A stretch of DNA of 32,205 nucleotides from Hyphomicrobiales bacterium (GCA_028290405.1 JAQGJX010000131.1:1-32205); one strand, 5' to 3'; shown: positions 8,554 through 16,703, counted from the first letter of the stretch. The notes: generated from the letters alone by a model not told the origin. Program-made: numbers and translations.

Positions 8554-9477
8554 TCAGCCCTGCAGGTCGGCGGCGCGCAGGAAGAACACTTCGCCGGCGC
8601 TCTCCTGCGTATCCAGCCAGAGCAGGGGCAGGTGCGGGAACTCCGCCTCGAGCAACTCGCGTCCGCGGCCGATCTCGCACAGCAGCGCGCCGGTCGGCGT
8701 GAGGTGGTCGGCCGCCTCGCGCAGGATGCGCCGCACGATGTCCAGCCCGTCCTCGCCCGAGCCCAGCGCCATGGCGGGCTCGTGGGCGTATTCGGGCGGC
8801 AGTTCGGCCATGGCCTGCGCGTCCACGTAAGGCGGATTGGTGACGATGAGGTCGTAGCGCCGGCCCTTCACGGGGGCGAACAGGTCGCCTTCCAGCAGAT
8901 GCAGGCGCTCGGCCGCGCCGCTCTCGGCGATGTTGCGGCGGGCGACGTCCGCCGCGTCGTGGGACAGCTCGACGGCGTCGATCTGCGCATAGGGGAACAC
9001 GCGGGCGGCCAGAATGGCGAGCGCGCCCGAGCCGGCGCACAGGTCCAGCACGCTCTCCACCGCGTCGGGATCGTCCACCAGCGCGCCGTCCTCCCCGGCG
9101 AACAGGCCCGAGAACAGAAGCTCGCCGATGAAGGAACGGGGCACGATCACCCGCTCGTCCACGTAGAACGGCACGCCCCTGATGTAGGCCTTGTTCAGCA
9201 GATAGGAGGCGGGCTTGCGGGTCTCGACGCGCGCCTCGATCAGGCCAGCCAGCCGCTCGCGCTCGCGCGGCAGCAGCTTCGCGTCAAGGAACGGGTCCAG
9301 CCGGTCGATGGGCAGGCGCAGGCCCTCCAGCACCATGAAGGCGGCTTCGTCCATGGCGTCCGTGGTGCCGTGTCCATACACGAGGCCCGCCTCCTCGAAG
9401 CGGCTCACCGCCCAGCGCAGGTAATCGCGCAAGGTCGTCAGCTCCCGCGTCACGTCCGCATCCCGCGCCATCGCCAT
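8554..9477 (-). CDS. prmB: 50S ribosomal protein L3 N5-glutamine methyltransferase PrmB
   Basis: This SAM-dependent enzyme methylates a glutamine of ribosomal protein L3. In 307 residues it shows an N-terminal helical domain (about 10-100), the SAM-binding motif VLDLCAGSGALAI (143-155), an acidic loop DAVELS (167-172) and the catalytic NPPYVD (214-219). The N-terminal domain and IVPRSFIGELL resemble PrmB rather than PrmC (HemK), although the two are paralogues. The ATG at 9477 has AAAGGA directly upstream; a second in-frame ATG two codons later is possible. It is divergent from the fumarylacetoacetate-hydrolase-family gene across 246 bp and leads the prmB/pentapeptide/membrane-protein run. 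Confidence 0.92.
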   Translation of the reverse strand: MAMARDADVTRELTTLRDYLRWAVSRFEEAGLVYGHGTTDAMDEAAFMVLEGLRLPIDRLDPFLDAKLLPRERERLAGLIEARVETRKPASYLLNKAYIRGVPFYVDERVIVPRSFIGELLFSGLFAGEDGALVDDPDAVESVLDLCAGSGALAILAARVFPYAQIDAVELSHDAADVARRNIAESGAAERLHLLEGDLFAPVKGRRYDLIVTNPPYVDAQAMAELPPEYAHEPAMALGSGEDGLDIVRRILREAADHLTPTGALLCEIGRGRELLEAEFPHLPLLWLDTQESAGEVFFLRAADLQG

Positions 9478-9723
9478 CGTTCCTTTTGCAAGCCGTCCGT
9501 GCTGCAGGGGCTTCGTTTAGGCGCTGGGGCCGGGCGGGGCAAGCGGCGGGGAAATGCGCAGCTCGGGCGTGGCGCGCCATTGTCTCTGCGGCGGGCGCGG
9601 GCTAGTAATCGAGCCCTTAAGAAAAGCGGGAGGAAGACGGCCCTGGACAGAATGCGCGGCCCTTGCTGCGCGCAGGCTCGCCGCTCCGCTCGAGATGTTT
9701 CGCCATAAAGGCAGGAGACGAGC

Positions 9724-10581
9724 ATGAGACTGTGCCGGTACGACGACGACAGGCTGGGCGTGGTGATCGGGGACCAGGTCCACGACGTGACCGCCGCGCA
9801 GGACGAGATCCGCAAGTCCGCCCGCTACGACATGATGGGCGACGCGGTGATCGCCGCCCTGCCGGAATGGCGCGCGCGCATCGACGCGATGGCCAAGGCC
9901 GCCCCCGGCAAGCCGATCGCGTCCGTAAAGCTGCTGCCCCCGGTGGCGCGCCCCTCCAAGGTCATGGCCGCGCCGACCAACTACAAGGCCCACATCGCCG
10001 AGATGGCGGCCCGCCAGGGCACCGCTCCGGAAGCCCACCGGGGCATCTCCGCCGCCGGCATCTTCCTCAAGGCCAATTCGTCCATCGTCGGCCAGTCTGG
10101 CGTCATCCCGCTGCGCTTTCCTGACCGGCTCAACGAGCACGAACTCGAGATCGTCGCGGTGATCGGCAAGACCGGCACGAACATCCGGTACGAGGACGCG
10201 CTGGACTATATCGCGGGCTATTGCATGGGCCTCGACATGACCGTGCGCGGCAAGGAAGACCGCAGCTTCCGCAAGTCCGTGGACGGCTATTCGCCCGTCG
10301 GTCCCTGGATGGTGACGGCCGACGAGATCGCCGATCCCGACAAGCTGCCCATCGAGCTCACCGTCAACGGCGTGACGAAGCAGAAGTCCAACACCGACAA
10401 CCTCATCTACGACATGCGCAAGCTGATCGAGTTCGCCTCGAGCTTCTACACGCTGCATCCCGGCGACTATTTCTTCACCGGCACGCCCGAGGGCGTCTCT
10501 CCCGTGAAGCCCGGCGACTGGGTGTCGGCGGCCTGCCCGGCCATCGGCGAGTTGAAGATCCAGGCCGTCGCGCAGGCCTGA
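9724..10581 (+). CDS. Fumarylacetoacetate hydrolase (FAH) family protein
   Basis: The 285-residue protein has the FAH fold used by 2-hydroxyhepta-2,4-dienedioate isomerases, acylpyruvases and 2-keto-4-pentenoate hydratases. It has an N-terminal cap (1-70) and the entry motif KVMAAPTNYKAH (79-90). The metal-binding glutamates are in NEHELEIVAVIGK (Glu140, Glu142), Asp171 is in MGLDMT, and FTGTPEGVSPVKPGD lies near the end. The ATG follows GGCAGGAG (9710-9717). A strong terminator follows at 10591. The neighbouring amidohydrolase and binding protein suggest a short catabolic pathway that splits or decarboxylates an aromatic ring-cleavage product. The precise reaction (hydrolase, hydratase or decarboxylase) cannot be told apart by these motifs. 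Confidence 0.92.
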   Translation: MRLCRYDDDRLGVVIGDQVHDVTAAQDEIRKSARYDMMGDAVIAALPEWRARIDAMAKAAPGKPIASVKLLPPVARPSKVMAAPTNYKAHIAEMAARQGTAPEAHRGISAAGIFLKANSSIVGQSGVIPLRFPDRLNEHELEIVAVIGKTGTNIRYEDALDYIAGYCMGLDMTVRGKEDRSFRKSVDGYSPVGPWMVTADEIADPDKLPIELTVNGVTKQKSNTDNLIYDMRKLIEFASSFYTLHPGDYFFTGTPEGVSPVKPGDWVSAACPAIGELKIQAVAQA

Positions 10582-10590
10582 CGTGACTGC

Positions 10591-10622
10591 AGGCCGCGCC
10601 GGCTTTCGCCGCGCGGCCTTTT
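10591..10622 (+). terminator. Rho-independent terminator after the FAH-family gene
   Basis: A 9-bp perfect stem (10591-10599 with 10611-10619) has inner GGC/GCC pairs that leave a TTTC loop. TTTT follows at 10619-10622. It sits 10 bp after the stop codon, so most transcripts should end before the amidohydrolase gene unless there is read-through or a second promoter. Confidence 0.85.
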
Positions 10623-10646
10623 CCACATGAGCGATCTGGAGACCCC

Positions 10647-11606
10647 ATGTTCAAGAACTTGCCCGTCGTGGCGCTGGAAGAGCATTACTGGGACCGCGAG
10701 GTCTCTGAAAACAGCCCCGGATACGGCGCCCCGCGTTCCGAGCGGCAGTTGAAGCAGCTCTTCGACTTCGACGAGATGCGCCTGGGCGAAATGGACAAGA
10801 ACGGCGTGGACGTTCAGGTCATTTCCCATGGCGCGCCGTCCGTGCAGCGCGTCAAGGGCCAGCTCGCCATCGACCTCGCGCGCCGCGCCAACGATCGCCT
10901 CGCCGAGCAATGCGCCCGCCATCCCACGCGCTTCTACGGCTTCGGCATCCTGCCCACCGACGTGCCGGAAGCGGCCGCGGCGGAGCTGGAACGCTGCGTG
11001 CGCGACCTCAACTTCCGCGGCGCCATGGTGCACGGCCTCTCCAACGGCCGCTTCATGGACCACCAGGATTTCTGGCCGATCTACGAGCGCGCCGAAGCCC
11101 TCGAGGTGCCGGTCTATCTGCATCCCGCCACGCCCGACGAGCGCGTGACGGAGGCCTATTACGCCGATTACGTGCAGGCGTTCCCGATGGTGATCCGCCC
11201 CGCATGGGGCTTCACGGTGGAGACCGCCACGCTGGCCATTCGCCTCGTGCTGTCAGGCGTGTTCAAGAAGCACCCGAAGATGCAGTTCGTGCTCGGCCAT
11301 TTCGGCGAGACGCTGCCCTACCTGATGTGGCGCATCGACCAGGCGCTGTCGCGGCCCGGGCAGGAGGCGATGAGCTTCCGCAAGACGTTCACGGAGCATT
11401 TCCACATCACCACAAGCGGGCATTTCTCCACGCCCGCGCTGGTGTGCGCCATGATGGAGCTGGGCATGGAGCGCATCATGTTCTCCATCGACTGGCCCTT
11501 CGTGCCCAACGAGCCCGCGATGGAATGGGTGAACACGCTCCAGTTCAGCGAAGGCGACATGCGCAAGTTCCTCGGCGGCAACGCCCAGAAGCTGCTGAAG
11601 CTCTAG
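10647..11606 (+). CDS. Metal-dependent amidohydrolase-family (decarboxylase-like) protein
   Basis: This 319-residue TIM-barrel protein belongs to the amidohydrolase-2 group that includes gamma-resorcylate decarboxylase, ACMS decarboxylase and LigW-type enzymes. Candidate metal ligands are Glu11/His13 in ALEEHYW, His159 in VYLHPAT, His218 in LGHFGETLPY and Asp282 in FSIDWPF. These positions match the non-oxidative aromatic decarboxylases more closely than the hydrolases of this superfamily. The ATG follows CTGGAGACCCC, a good ribosome site. It lies between the FAH-family gene and a Bug binding protein on the same strand, so decarboxylation of an imported aromatic acid is a reasonable guess. 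The substrate is not determined. Confidence 0.9.
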   Translation: MFKNLPVVALEEHYWDREVSENSPGYGAPRSERQLKQLFDFDEMRLGEMDKNGVDVQVISHGAPSVQRVKGQLAIDLARRANDRLAEQCARHPTRFYGFGILPTDVPEAAAAELERCVRDLNFRGAMVHGLSNGRFMDHQDFWPIYERAEALEVPVYLHPATPDERVTEAYYADYVQAFPMVIRPAWGFTVETATLAIRLVLSGVFKKHPKMQFVLGHFGETLPYLMWRIDQALSRPGQEAMSFRKTFTEHFHITTSGHFSTPALVCAMMELGMERIMFSIDWPFVPNEPAMEWVNTLQFSEGDMRKFLGGNAQKLLKL

Positions 11607-11629
11607 CTGCGGCAGCACGGGAACGAGGG

Positions 11630-11653
11630 CGGGGCTTGCGCAGGCGAGCCCCG
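11630..11653 (+). terminator. Hairpin between the amidohydrolase and Bug genes, possible terminator
   Basis: A 7-bp GC-rich inverted repeat (11630-11636 with 11647-11653) has a 10-base loop and is followed by GTCGTCGTTC rather than a clean T run. It lies 24 bp after the amidohydrolase stop and about 50 bp before the Bug start. It may be a weak terminator or an attenuator that lowers Bug expression. Confidence 0.4.
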
Positions 11654-11704
11654 TCGTCGTTCAATGACCAGCAAAGCGCGGCCCTCAGGCCGCCCGGAGG
11701 AAAC

Positions 11705-12742
11705 ATGATCCACGCCCGACGCCTCGTCACCAGGCTGGCGCTCTGCCTGCCGATTATCCTGTCCGCCGGCCTCGCGCGCGCCGATGAGGTCGCCGACTTC
11801 TACAAGGGCAAGCAGATCACGCTGCTGATCGGCACCTCGGCCGGCAACGACTACGATTTCCGCGGTCGCCTCCTGTCGCGCCATCTGGGCCGGCACATTC
11901 CCGGCAATCCCACCATCGTGCCGCGCAACATGCCGGGCGGCGGCGGCATCGTGGCGGCGAACTGGATGACGAACCTGGCGGCGCGCGACGGCACGGTGCT
12001 GCACATGATCATGCAGAACATGATGTCCGCGCAGGCCATGGGCGTGGGCGGCGTCGAGTTCGACACGCGCAAGTTCATCTGGATCGGCAACACCACCGAC
12101 ACCCCCAACGTCACCAACGCCTGGTACAAGTCGCCCGTGCGCACCATCGACGACGCGCGCAAGACCGAGCTGGTGCTGGGGGCCCCCATGGGCACGGCGG
12201 GCGTGATGTACGCCACGCTGATGAATGCGCTGGCGGGCACGAAGTTCAAGATCGTCACCGGCTATCCGGGCGGCAACGAGGTCAACCTCGCCATGGAGCG
12301 CGGCGAGGTGGAGGGCCGCGGCTCGAACTCGTGGGCGTCGTGGAAGAGCACGAAGCCCGAATGGCTGGCCGACAAGAAGGTCATCCCGCTGGTGCAGGTG
12401 GGCCTGAAGCGCCACGCCGACCTGCCGGACGTGCCGCTGTTGCTGGAGCTCGCCACGAACGATCTCGACCGCGACGTGCTCACCTTCCTGTCGTCCGACA
12501 CGGCGCTGTCCCGCTCGCTGGTCACCACAACCGACGTGCCCGCGCCCCGCGTGCAGGCGCTGCGCCGCGCGTTCGACGCGGCCATGAAGGACCCTGCGCT
12601 GCTGGGCGAAGCCGACAAGGCCAAGATGGACATCAGCCCCAACACCGGCGAGGAGTCCCAGCAGGTGGCGCTCTCCATCGTCAACGCGCGTCCCGAAGTC
12701 ATCGCGCGCGCCAAGGCGATTCTGGGCGACCTCGTCCGCTAG
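11705..12742 (+). CDS. Tripartite-tricarboxylate-type (Bug family) substrate-binding protein 1
   Basis: This 345-residue periplasmic solute receptor has a signal peptide (1-26, ending LARA). The mature part opens with FYKGKQITLLIG and contains PGGGGIVAANW and a ligand-pocket block ending AMERGEVEGRG. The true start is the ATG at 11705, preceded by GGAGGAAAC; the frame continues upstream only as noise across the amidohydrolase gene. Blocks shared with the protein at 16757-17803 (GTKFK.ITGYPG, AMERGE, hexa-histidine-free GKHIPG-like turns) place the two in one subclass, apart from the three classical Bug proteins in the window. No TctA or TctB membrane subunit is nearby. By position it probably binds the compound handled by the FAH-family enzyme and amidohydrolase. 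Confidence 0.9.
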   Translation: MIHARRLVTRLALCLPIILSAGLARADEVADFYKGKQITLLIGTSAGNDYDFRGRLLSRHLGRHIPGNPTIVPRNMPGGGGIVAANWMTNLAARDGTVLHMIMQNMMSAQAMGVGGVEFDTRKFIWIGNTTDTPNVTNAWYKSPVRTIDDARKTELVLGAPMGTAGVMYATLMNALAGTKFKIVTGYPGGNEVNLAMERGEVEGRGSNSWASWKSTKPEWLADKKVIPLVQVGLKRHADLPDVPLLLELATNDLDRDVLTFLSSDTALSRSLVTTTDVPAPRVQALRRAFDAAMKDPALLGEADKAKMDISPNTGEESQQVALSIVNARPEVIARAKAILGDLVR

Positions 12743-12761
12743 GCCGGCATCGGCGCAACGA

Positions 12762-12794
12762 ACGCCCGGGGCTTGCGCTCCGGGCGTCCTTGTT
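12762..12794 (+). terminator. Rho-independent terminator after Bug protein 1
   Basis: Perfect 8-bp arms (12762-12769 with 12780-12787) flank a 10-base loop and are followed by CCTTGTTT. It sits 20 bp after the stop codon. The facing minus-strand gene ends at 12801, so the same stem may act in both directions, though the minus-strand side lacks a T run. Confidence 0.8.
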
Positions 12795-12800
12795 TCCAGC

Positions 12801-13289
12801 CTATTGGGCGTCGCGCGAGGTCACGAAGGCCTTCCGGGCCTCCACGAGCCGCTCGGCGTGTTCGCGCGGAATCTCGATGACCATGCCGGCCGGCAGCAGC
12901 GCGCCGCGCACGTCCTCGTCCTCCAGCAGGCGCACGACCAGCGTCGCCGAGACGCCGTCGTCTTCCGGCGCGCCATTGGCGCCCTCGCGCGCCGTCGCCT
13001 CGTCCTGCACGGCGGCCGCCTCCGCGACGGGAGCGCCCTCTTGTTCTCCCGACGGCGGCTTTTCCTGGACCGCAGGCGCTTTCTCGCGCGGGGCCGCGGC
13101 GTCGGCCCGGGCGAGGTCGCGCCACAGCCGCACCAATTGCAGCCGCCGCTCCAGCAGGGCGGGCGTCTGCCGGGTCTTCGACCGAGCGCTGTCCAGCAGG
13201 CCGCGCACCTTCGCGATGGCGGCTCCGTGGTCGCCTTCGGAGAGGGCGGCCACCTTCGCGGCGAGTTCGGTCGTCGACATGTCGCTCAT
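12801..13289 (-). CDS. Uncharacterised acidic protein with a disordered linker
   Basis: I do not recognise this 162-residue cytoplasmic protein. It has a helical N-terminal part (1-60, with LLERRLQLVRLWRDLARA). A low-complexity linker rich in Ala, Pro and Glu follows (62-113). A compact C-terminal part (114-162) contains VVRLLEDEDVRGALLPAGMVIEIP. The ATG at 13289 is preferred because GAGGA lies 5 bases before it; an in-frame ATG at 13307 would directly follow the adenosine kinase stop and has no ribosome site. It begins 18 bp after the stop of the truncated adenosine kinase gene, so it was probably second in that operon. The truncation may have removed its original promoter. Confidence 0.75.
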   Translation of the reverse strand: MSDMSTTELAAKVAALSEGDHGAAIAKVRGLLDSARSKTRQTPALLERRLQLVRLWRDLARADAAAPREKAPAVQEKPPSGEQEGAPVAEAAAVQDEATAREGANGAPEDDGVSATLVVRLLEDEDVRGALLPAGMVIEIPREHAERLVEARKAFVTSRDAQ

Positions 13290-13307
13290 GGAGTCCTCAA
13301 AGGTCAT

Positions 13308-13484
13308 TCAGATCAGCCCGTGCGCCAGCGCGAGCGCATGCAGGTCGCCCTCCGGCCGCGGCCCGTAGTGCTGGGTCACCTCCGCTGCGGCGAGCGCGCC
13401 GAGCCGCACGCAGGCCGCATGGTCGGCCCTGCGGGTCATGCCGAACAGGAAGCCCGCGATGAACTGGTCGGCTGCGCCCCAACC
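13308..13484 (-). pseudogene. Adenosine kinase (PfkB family) 3' remnant
   Basis: Read on the minus strand, this stretch gives about 57 residues ending in TGA at 13308. It resembles the C-terminus of bacterial adenosine kinases. The PfkB signature is present as GAADQFIAGFLFGMT (usually GAGDxxxAGFL), with the catalytic Asp kept. It is followed by RLGALAAAEVTQHYGPRPE, matching the usual LGALAAAEVISHYGARPE ending. Upstream of about 13484 the match stops in all three frames. Only about 230 bp separate it from the next gene, so some 270 residues of the kinase, including the substrate-binding part, are missing. It is a broken gene; the identification is from memory of the family, not an alignment. 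Confidence 0.75.
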
Positions 13485-13718
13485 CAAGGACGTCGAAGCG
13501 GCGTCGCGACATCGAGATCTCCGGCGATCTCGCGTGCGCGGCCTTCCGGGGCGGTTACAAAACTTACAATGCGGCGGCCAAGGTCTGGTTTCATTGGAGA
13601 TATCGCACGCCGTCTGTAAGCGGCCAAGATAAACGAGCCTATTTATACTGCCTCAGTTAGCGGCGGATTTTCGGCTTTCGCGCGCATTCGCCAGCCACGA
13701 TCCCGCATCCCGAGCCTG
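13485..13718. other. Lower-GC scar with no recognisable gene
   Basis: This 234-bp stretch lies between the adenosine kinase remnant and the small exported protein. The segment 13553-13665 is visibly richer in A and T than its surroundings (for example TTACAAAACTTACAATG and CTATTTATACTGCC). Short frames open on both strands but match nothing I know. No terminal inverted repeats, tRNA or transposase motif were seen. It may be the scar of a deletion or of a lost mobile element. Confidence 0.5.
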
Positions 13719-14129
13719 CTATTTCGCCTTGCAGCGATAGTAGCGCGTCTCGAGCTCCGGCACGCCTGCAAAGAAGCGCGCCATGCTGTTGTCGTCCAGC
13801 GCCCTGACGCTGAACTGCATGGTGGACAGCGCCACGTCGTCCGAGCACGAGGCGATGAGGTGAACGTTCGCGCCTTCGTTGCGGGTCGAGGTGATGTTGC
13901 ACGAGGTCGTCTTGCCGGTGATCCTCCGGCCGGTGATGATGAAGCCGCTGCCGAACGAGTCCGAGTTCTTCCGGAAGCTCGTCCTGCCGCCCTTCGTGGC
14001 GAACACCTTGTCGCACAGGCTCGCGTCGGACGCCCAGACGCCCGTCATGTCGAACGCCCGCGCGGGCGCGGCGAGGAAGGCCGAGGCGAGAAGCGCCCAC
14101 GCCAGGAGCACGGATGCTTGTGGGTTCAT
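13719..14129 (-). CDS. Small exported cysteine-containing protein
   Basis: The 136-residue protein has a clear signal peptide (1-25, ending APARA) and a mature domain starting FDMTGVWASDASLCDK. Four cysteines (39, 77, 95, 133) suggest two disulfides in the periplasm. I know similar small unnamed proteins from Hyphomicrobiales but no function. The ATG overlaps the stop of ppsA (ATGA at 14126-14129), so its translation is probably coupled to that of PEP synthase, an odd partnership for an exported protein. The domain pattern GVW...C...SFRKNSDSFGSGF could form a small beta-barrel; this is inference. Confidence 0.8.
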   Translation of the reverse strand: MNPQASVLLAWALLASAFLAAPARAFDMTGVWASDASLCDKVFATKGGRTSFRKNSDSFGSGFIITGRRITGKTTSCNITSTRNEGANVHLIASCSDDVALSTMQFSVRALDDNSMARFFAGVPELETRYYRCKAK

Positions 14130-16579
14130 CGACGTCTCTCCTTCTGTCGGGCTGCGCGCGGCGCCATAAGGCGGGCGTCGTCACGATGGATGGGGGCGAC
14201 GCCCAGACGCGCCTCCGCGCTCGCGACGGCCCTTATGGTGGCGACGAAACTGTCGGGATTGAGCGACATGGAATCGATGCCTTCCTCAACGAGGAATTCA
14301 GCGAAGTCGGGATAATTGCTGGGCGCCTGTCCGCAGATGCCGATCTTGATCCCGGCCGCGTGCGCCTTTGCGATGGCTTCGCGGATCATCCGTTTCACGG
14401 CCTCGTTGCGCTCGTCGAACAGCGCCGCCAGTTCGCCGGAATCGCGGTCCACCCCAAGCACGAGCTGCGTGAGGTCGTTCGACCCGATGGAGAATCCGTC
14501 GAAGCGCTTGGCGAACTCTTCCGCGAGGATCACGTTCGAGGGGATCTCGCACATCATGTAGACCTGCAGGCCGCTGCGTCCGCGCTCCAGCCCGTGTTCG
14601 GCCATGACGGCGAGCACGCGGTCGGCCTCCTCGGGCGTGCGGCAGAAGGGGATCATGACGATGATGTTCGCGAGCCCGATGACGTCTCGCGCCTTGCGCA
14701 GCGCCGCGCACTCGAGCGCGAAGGCCTCGCGATAGGAGTCGTGGTAGTAGCGCGAGGCGCCGCGCAGGCCCAGCATGGGGTTCTCCTCCTGCGGCTCGAA
14801 GAAGGCGCCGCCGACGAGATGCGCGTATTCGTTGCTCTTGAAGTCGCTGGTGCGCACGATCACCGGATGGGGATGGAACGGCGCGGCGATCTTCGCCACG
14901 CCCTGCGCAAGAGTATCGACGAAATACGCGATCTTGTCGTCATGCCCAATGGTGAGCTCCTCGATGCGCTGACGGGTGCGGCCGATTTCGATCTTTTCGG
15001 GATGCAGCAGCGCCATCGGGTGAATCTTGATGATGTCGCTGATGATGAACTCCATGCGCGCCAGCCCTACGCCCTTGGCGGGCACGCGCCACCATTGCAG
15101 CGCCATGGCGGGGCTGGCGATGTTGACCATCATCTGCGTGCGCGTCTCCGGCAGGCCCTCAAGGTCCACCTGCGTTTCCTCGAACGCCAGCACGCCGTCG
15201 TACACGAACCCCTGGTCGCCTTCCGCGCAGGACAGCGTGATCGGCTGGCGGTCGCGCAGCACATGGGTGGCGTCGCCCGTGCCCACGACGGCGGGCACGC
15301 CGAGCTCGCGGCTGACGATGGCCGCATGGCTCGTCGCGCCGCCGTGGTCGGTGACGATGCCCGCCGCCTGCTTCATGATGGGCGCCCAGTCGGGGTCGGT
15401 CATCCGGGTCACCAGGACGCCGCCGGGCCTGAAGCGCGCGATGTCCTGCGCCCGCTCGATCACGCAGGCCTCGCCGGTCGCGATCATCTGGCCCACCGCC
15501 GCGCCGGTCACCAGCGGCGGGCCCTTGTGCTTGAGCCGGTAGGTTTTGAAAGCGGCGGCGGGCCTGCCAGATTGAACCGTTTCGGGGCGCGCCTGCACCA
15601 TGAAGAGCTCGCCGGTTTCCCCGTCCTTGGCCCATTCCATGTCCATGGGCCGGCCGTAATGGCGTTCCACGATCACCGCCCAGCGGCCCAGCCGCAGGAT
15701 GTCCTCGTCGCTCAGCACATAGGCGCGCCGCTCGCGCGCGCTCGTGTCCACCAGGGCCGTGCGGGCGCTGCCGCCGCGCGCATAAACCAGCTTGCGGGCC
15801 TTGCCCCCCAGGCTCTTCTCGATGATGGGCGCGAGCCCGGGGTCCGCCAGCAACGGCTTGAACACGAGGTACTTGTCGGGATCGACCGTGCCCTGCACGA
15901 CGGTTTCGCCGAGCCCCCACGCAGCGCTGATCACGGCGACGCGAGGGAAGCCGGTCTCCGTGTCGATGGAGAACATCACCCCCGAGCCCGCAAGATCGGA
16001 GCGCACCATGCGCTGCACGCCGATGGAGAGAGCCACGCTCATGTGGTCGAACCCCATGGCGTCGCGATAGCTCAGCGCCCGGTCGGTGAAGAGCGAGGCG
16101 TAACAGCGGCGGCATGCGTCCAGCAGCGCCCGCTCGCCCGAGACGTTGAGGAAGGTCTCCTGCTGGCCCGCGAAGCTCGCGTTCGGCAGGTCCTCGGCCG
16201 TGGCGCTGCTGCGCACCGCGACCGCCAGCGCCTCCACCCCGGCGCGTCGGCGCAGTTCGCCGTAAGCCTGCGTGATCGCGGCTGCGAGATCGGGCGGCAA
16301 GTCCGCTTCCAGCAGCAGCGCCCGCATGGCGCCCCCCGCTTGCTGAAGGCTGATCTCGCCCGCCTTCCACGCGGCGATCTGCGCCCGCAGCTCGGGCTCC
16401 AGCGCGTTGGCCGCCAGATGCTCGCGATAGGCGTCCGCCGTGGTGGCGAAGCCGTCCGGCACCCGCACGCCCTCCCGGGCGAGGGTTCGAACCATCTCCC
16501 CCAGGGAGGCGTTCTTGCCGCCCACGCGGGCGACGTCGACGTTTCCGAGGGTCTCGAACCACGCGATCAGGTGAGCCAT
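14126..16579 (-). CDS. ppsA: Phosphoenolpyruvate synthase PpsA
   Basis: PpsA converts pyruvate and ATP to phosphoenolpyruvate, AMP and phosphate, the entry to gluconeogenesis from three-carbon acids. The 817-residue protein has the N-terminal ATP-binding domain (VGGKNASLGEM, 19-29), the swivelling phosphohistidine domain with His418 in GGATSHAAIV, and the C-terminal PEP/pyruvate barrel with Cys749 in ICGQAPS. Both catalytic residues sit close to their E. coli positions. The frame extends to a TTG at 16594, but the ATG at 16579 opens the conserved sequence MAHLIAWFETLG. The upstream ribosome site is weak. The short C-terminal tail ARQKERRR is charged. It overlaps the next gene by 4 bp. Its presence fits growth on organic acids, as the many nearby binding proteins suggest. 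Confidence 0.97.
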   Translation of the reverse strand: MAHLIAWFETLGNVDVARVGGKNASLGEMVRTLAREGVRVPDGFATTADAYREHLAANALEPELRAQIAAWKAGEISLQQAGGAMRALLLEADLPPDLAAAITQAYGELRRRAGVEALAVAVRSSATAEDLPNASFAGQQETFLNVSGERALLDACRRCYASLFTDRALSYRDAMGFDHMSVALSIGVQRMVRSDLAGSGVMFSIDTETGFPRVAVISAAWGLGETVVQGTVDPDKYLVFKPLLADPGLAPIIEKSLGGKARKLVYARGGSARTALVDTSARERRAYVLSDEDILRLGRWAVIVERHYGRPMDMEWAKDGETGELFMVQARPETVQSGRPAAAFKTYRLKHKGPPLVTGAAVGQMIATGEACVIERAQDIARFRPGGVLVTRMTDPDWAPIMKQAAGIVTDHGGATSHAAIVSRELGVPAVVGTGDATHVLRDRQPITLSCAEGDQGFVYDGVLAFEETQVDLEGLPETRTQMMVNIASPAMALQWWRVPAKGVGLARMEFIISDIIKIHPMALLHPEKIEIGRTRQRIEELTIGHDDKIAYFVDTLAQGVAKIAAPFHPHPVIVRTSDFKSNEYAHLVGGAFFEPQEENPMLGLRGASRYYHDSYREAFALECAALRKARDVIGLANIIVMIPFCRTPEEADRVLAVMAEHGLERGRSGLQVYMMCEIPSNVILAEEFAKRFDGFSIGSNDLTQLVLGVDRDSGELAALFDERNEAVKRMIREAIAKAHAAGIKIGICGQAPSNYPDFAEFLVEEGIDSMSLNPDSFVATIRAVASAEARLGVAPIHRDDARLMAPRAARQKERRR

Positions 16580-16682
16580 GACGCTATCCCGCAAGCTTCT
16601 GCGGCATCAGGCGCTTGCTTGGGCCACATGGCATTGCGTGAAATCAAATTTGCGCCCGCCCGCGGTGAAGCCCTCGCGCCAC

Positions 16683-16703
16683 TCCCTCCCCTCAGGGGAG
16701 GGA
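16683..16703. repeat. Short intergenic palindrome, possible dispersed element
   Basis: CCCTCCCC-type arms (16683-16692 with 16694-16703) form a 10-bp perfect inverted repeat around one base, followed by GGGTGGGGGAGG. It lies in the 177-bp gap between ppsA and Bug protein 2. Similar pyrimidine/purine palindromes are common dispersed extragenic elements in alphaproteobacteria. It could also end transcripts from the Bug gene, but has no T run. Confidence 0.5.

Noticed and set aside
9478-9723. A riboswitch or small RNA in the divergent prmB/FAH gap
   Set aside because: No conserved aptamer-like pairing or terminator was visible, and no convincing promoter boxes were found on either strand.
13438-13632. 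A plus-strand small open frame over the scar region
   Set aside because: Its first part overlaps the kinase remnant, it has no ribosome site, and its sequence matched no family I know.
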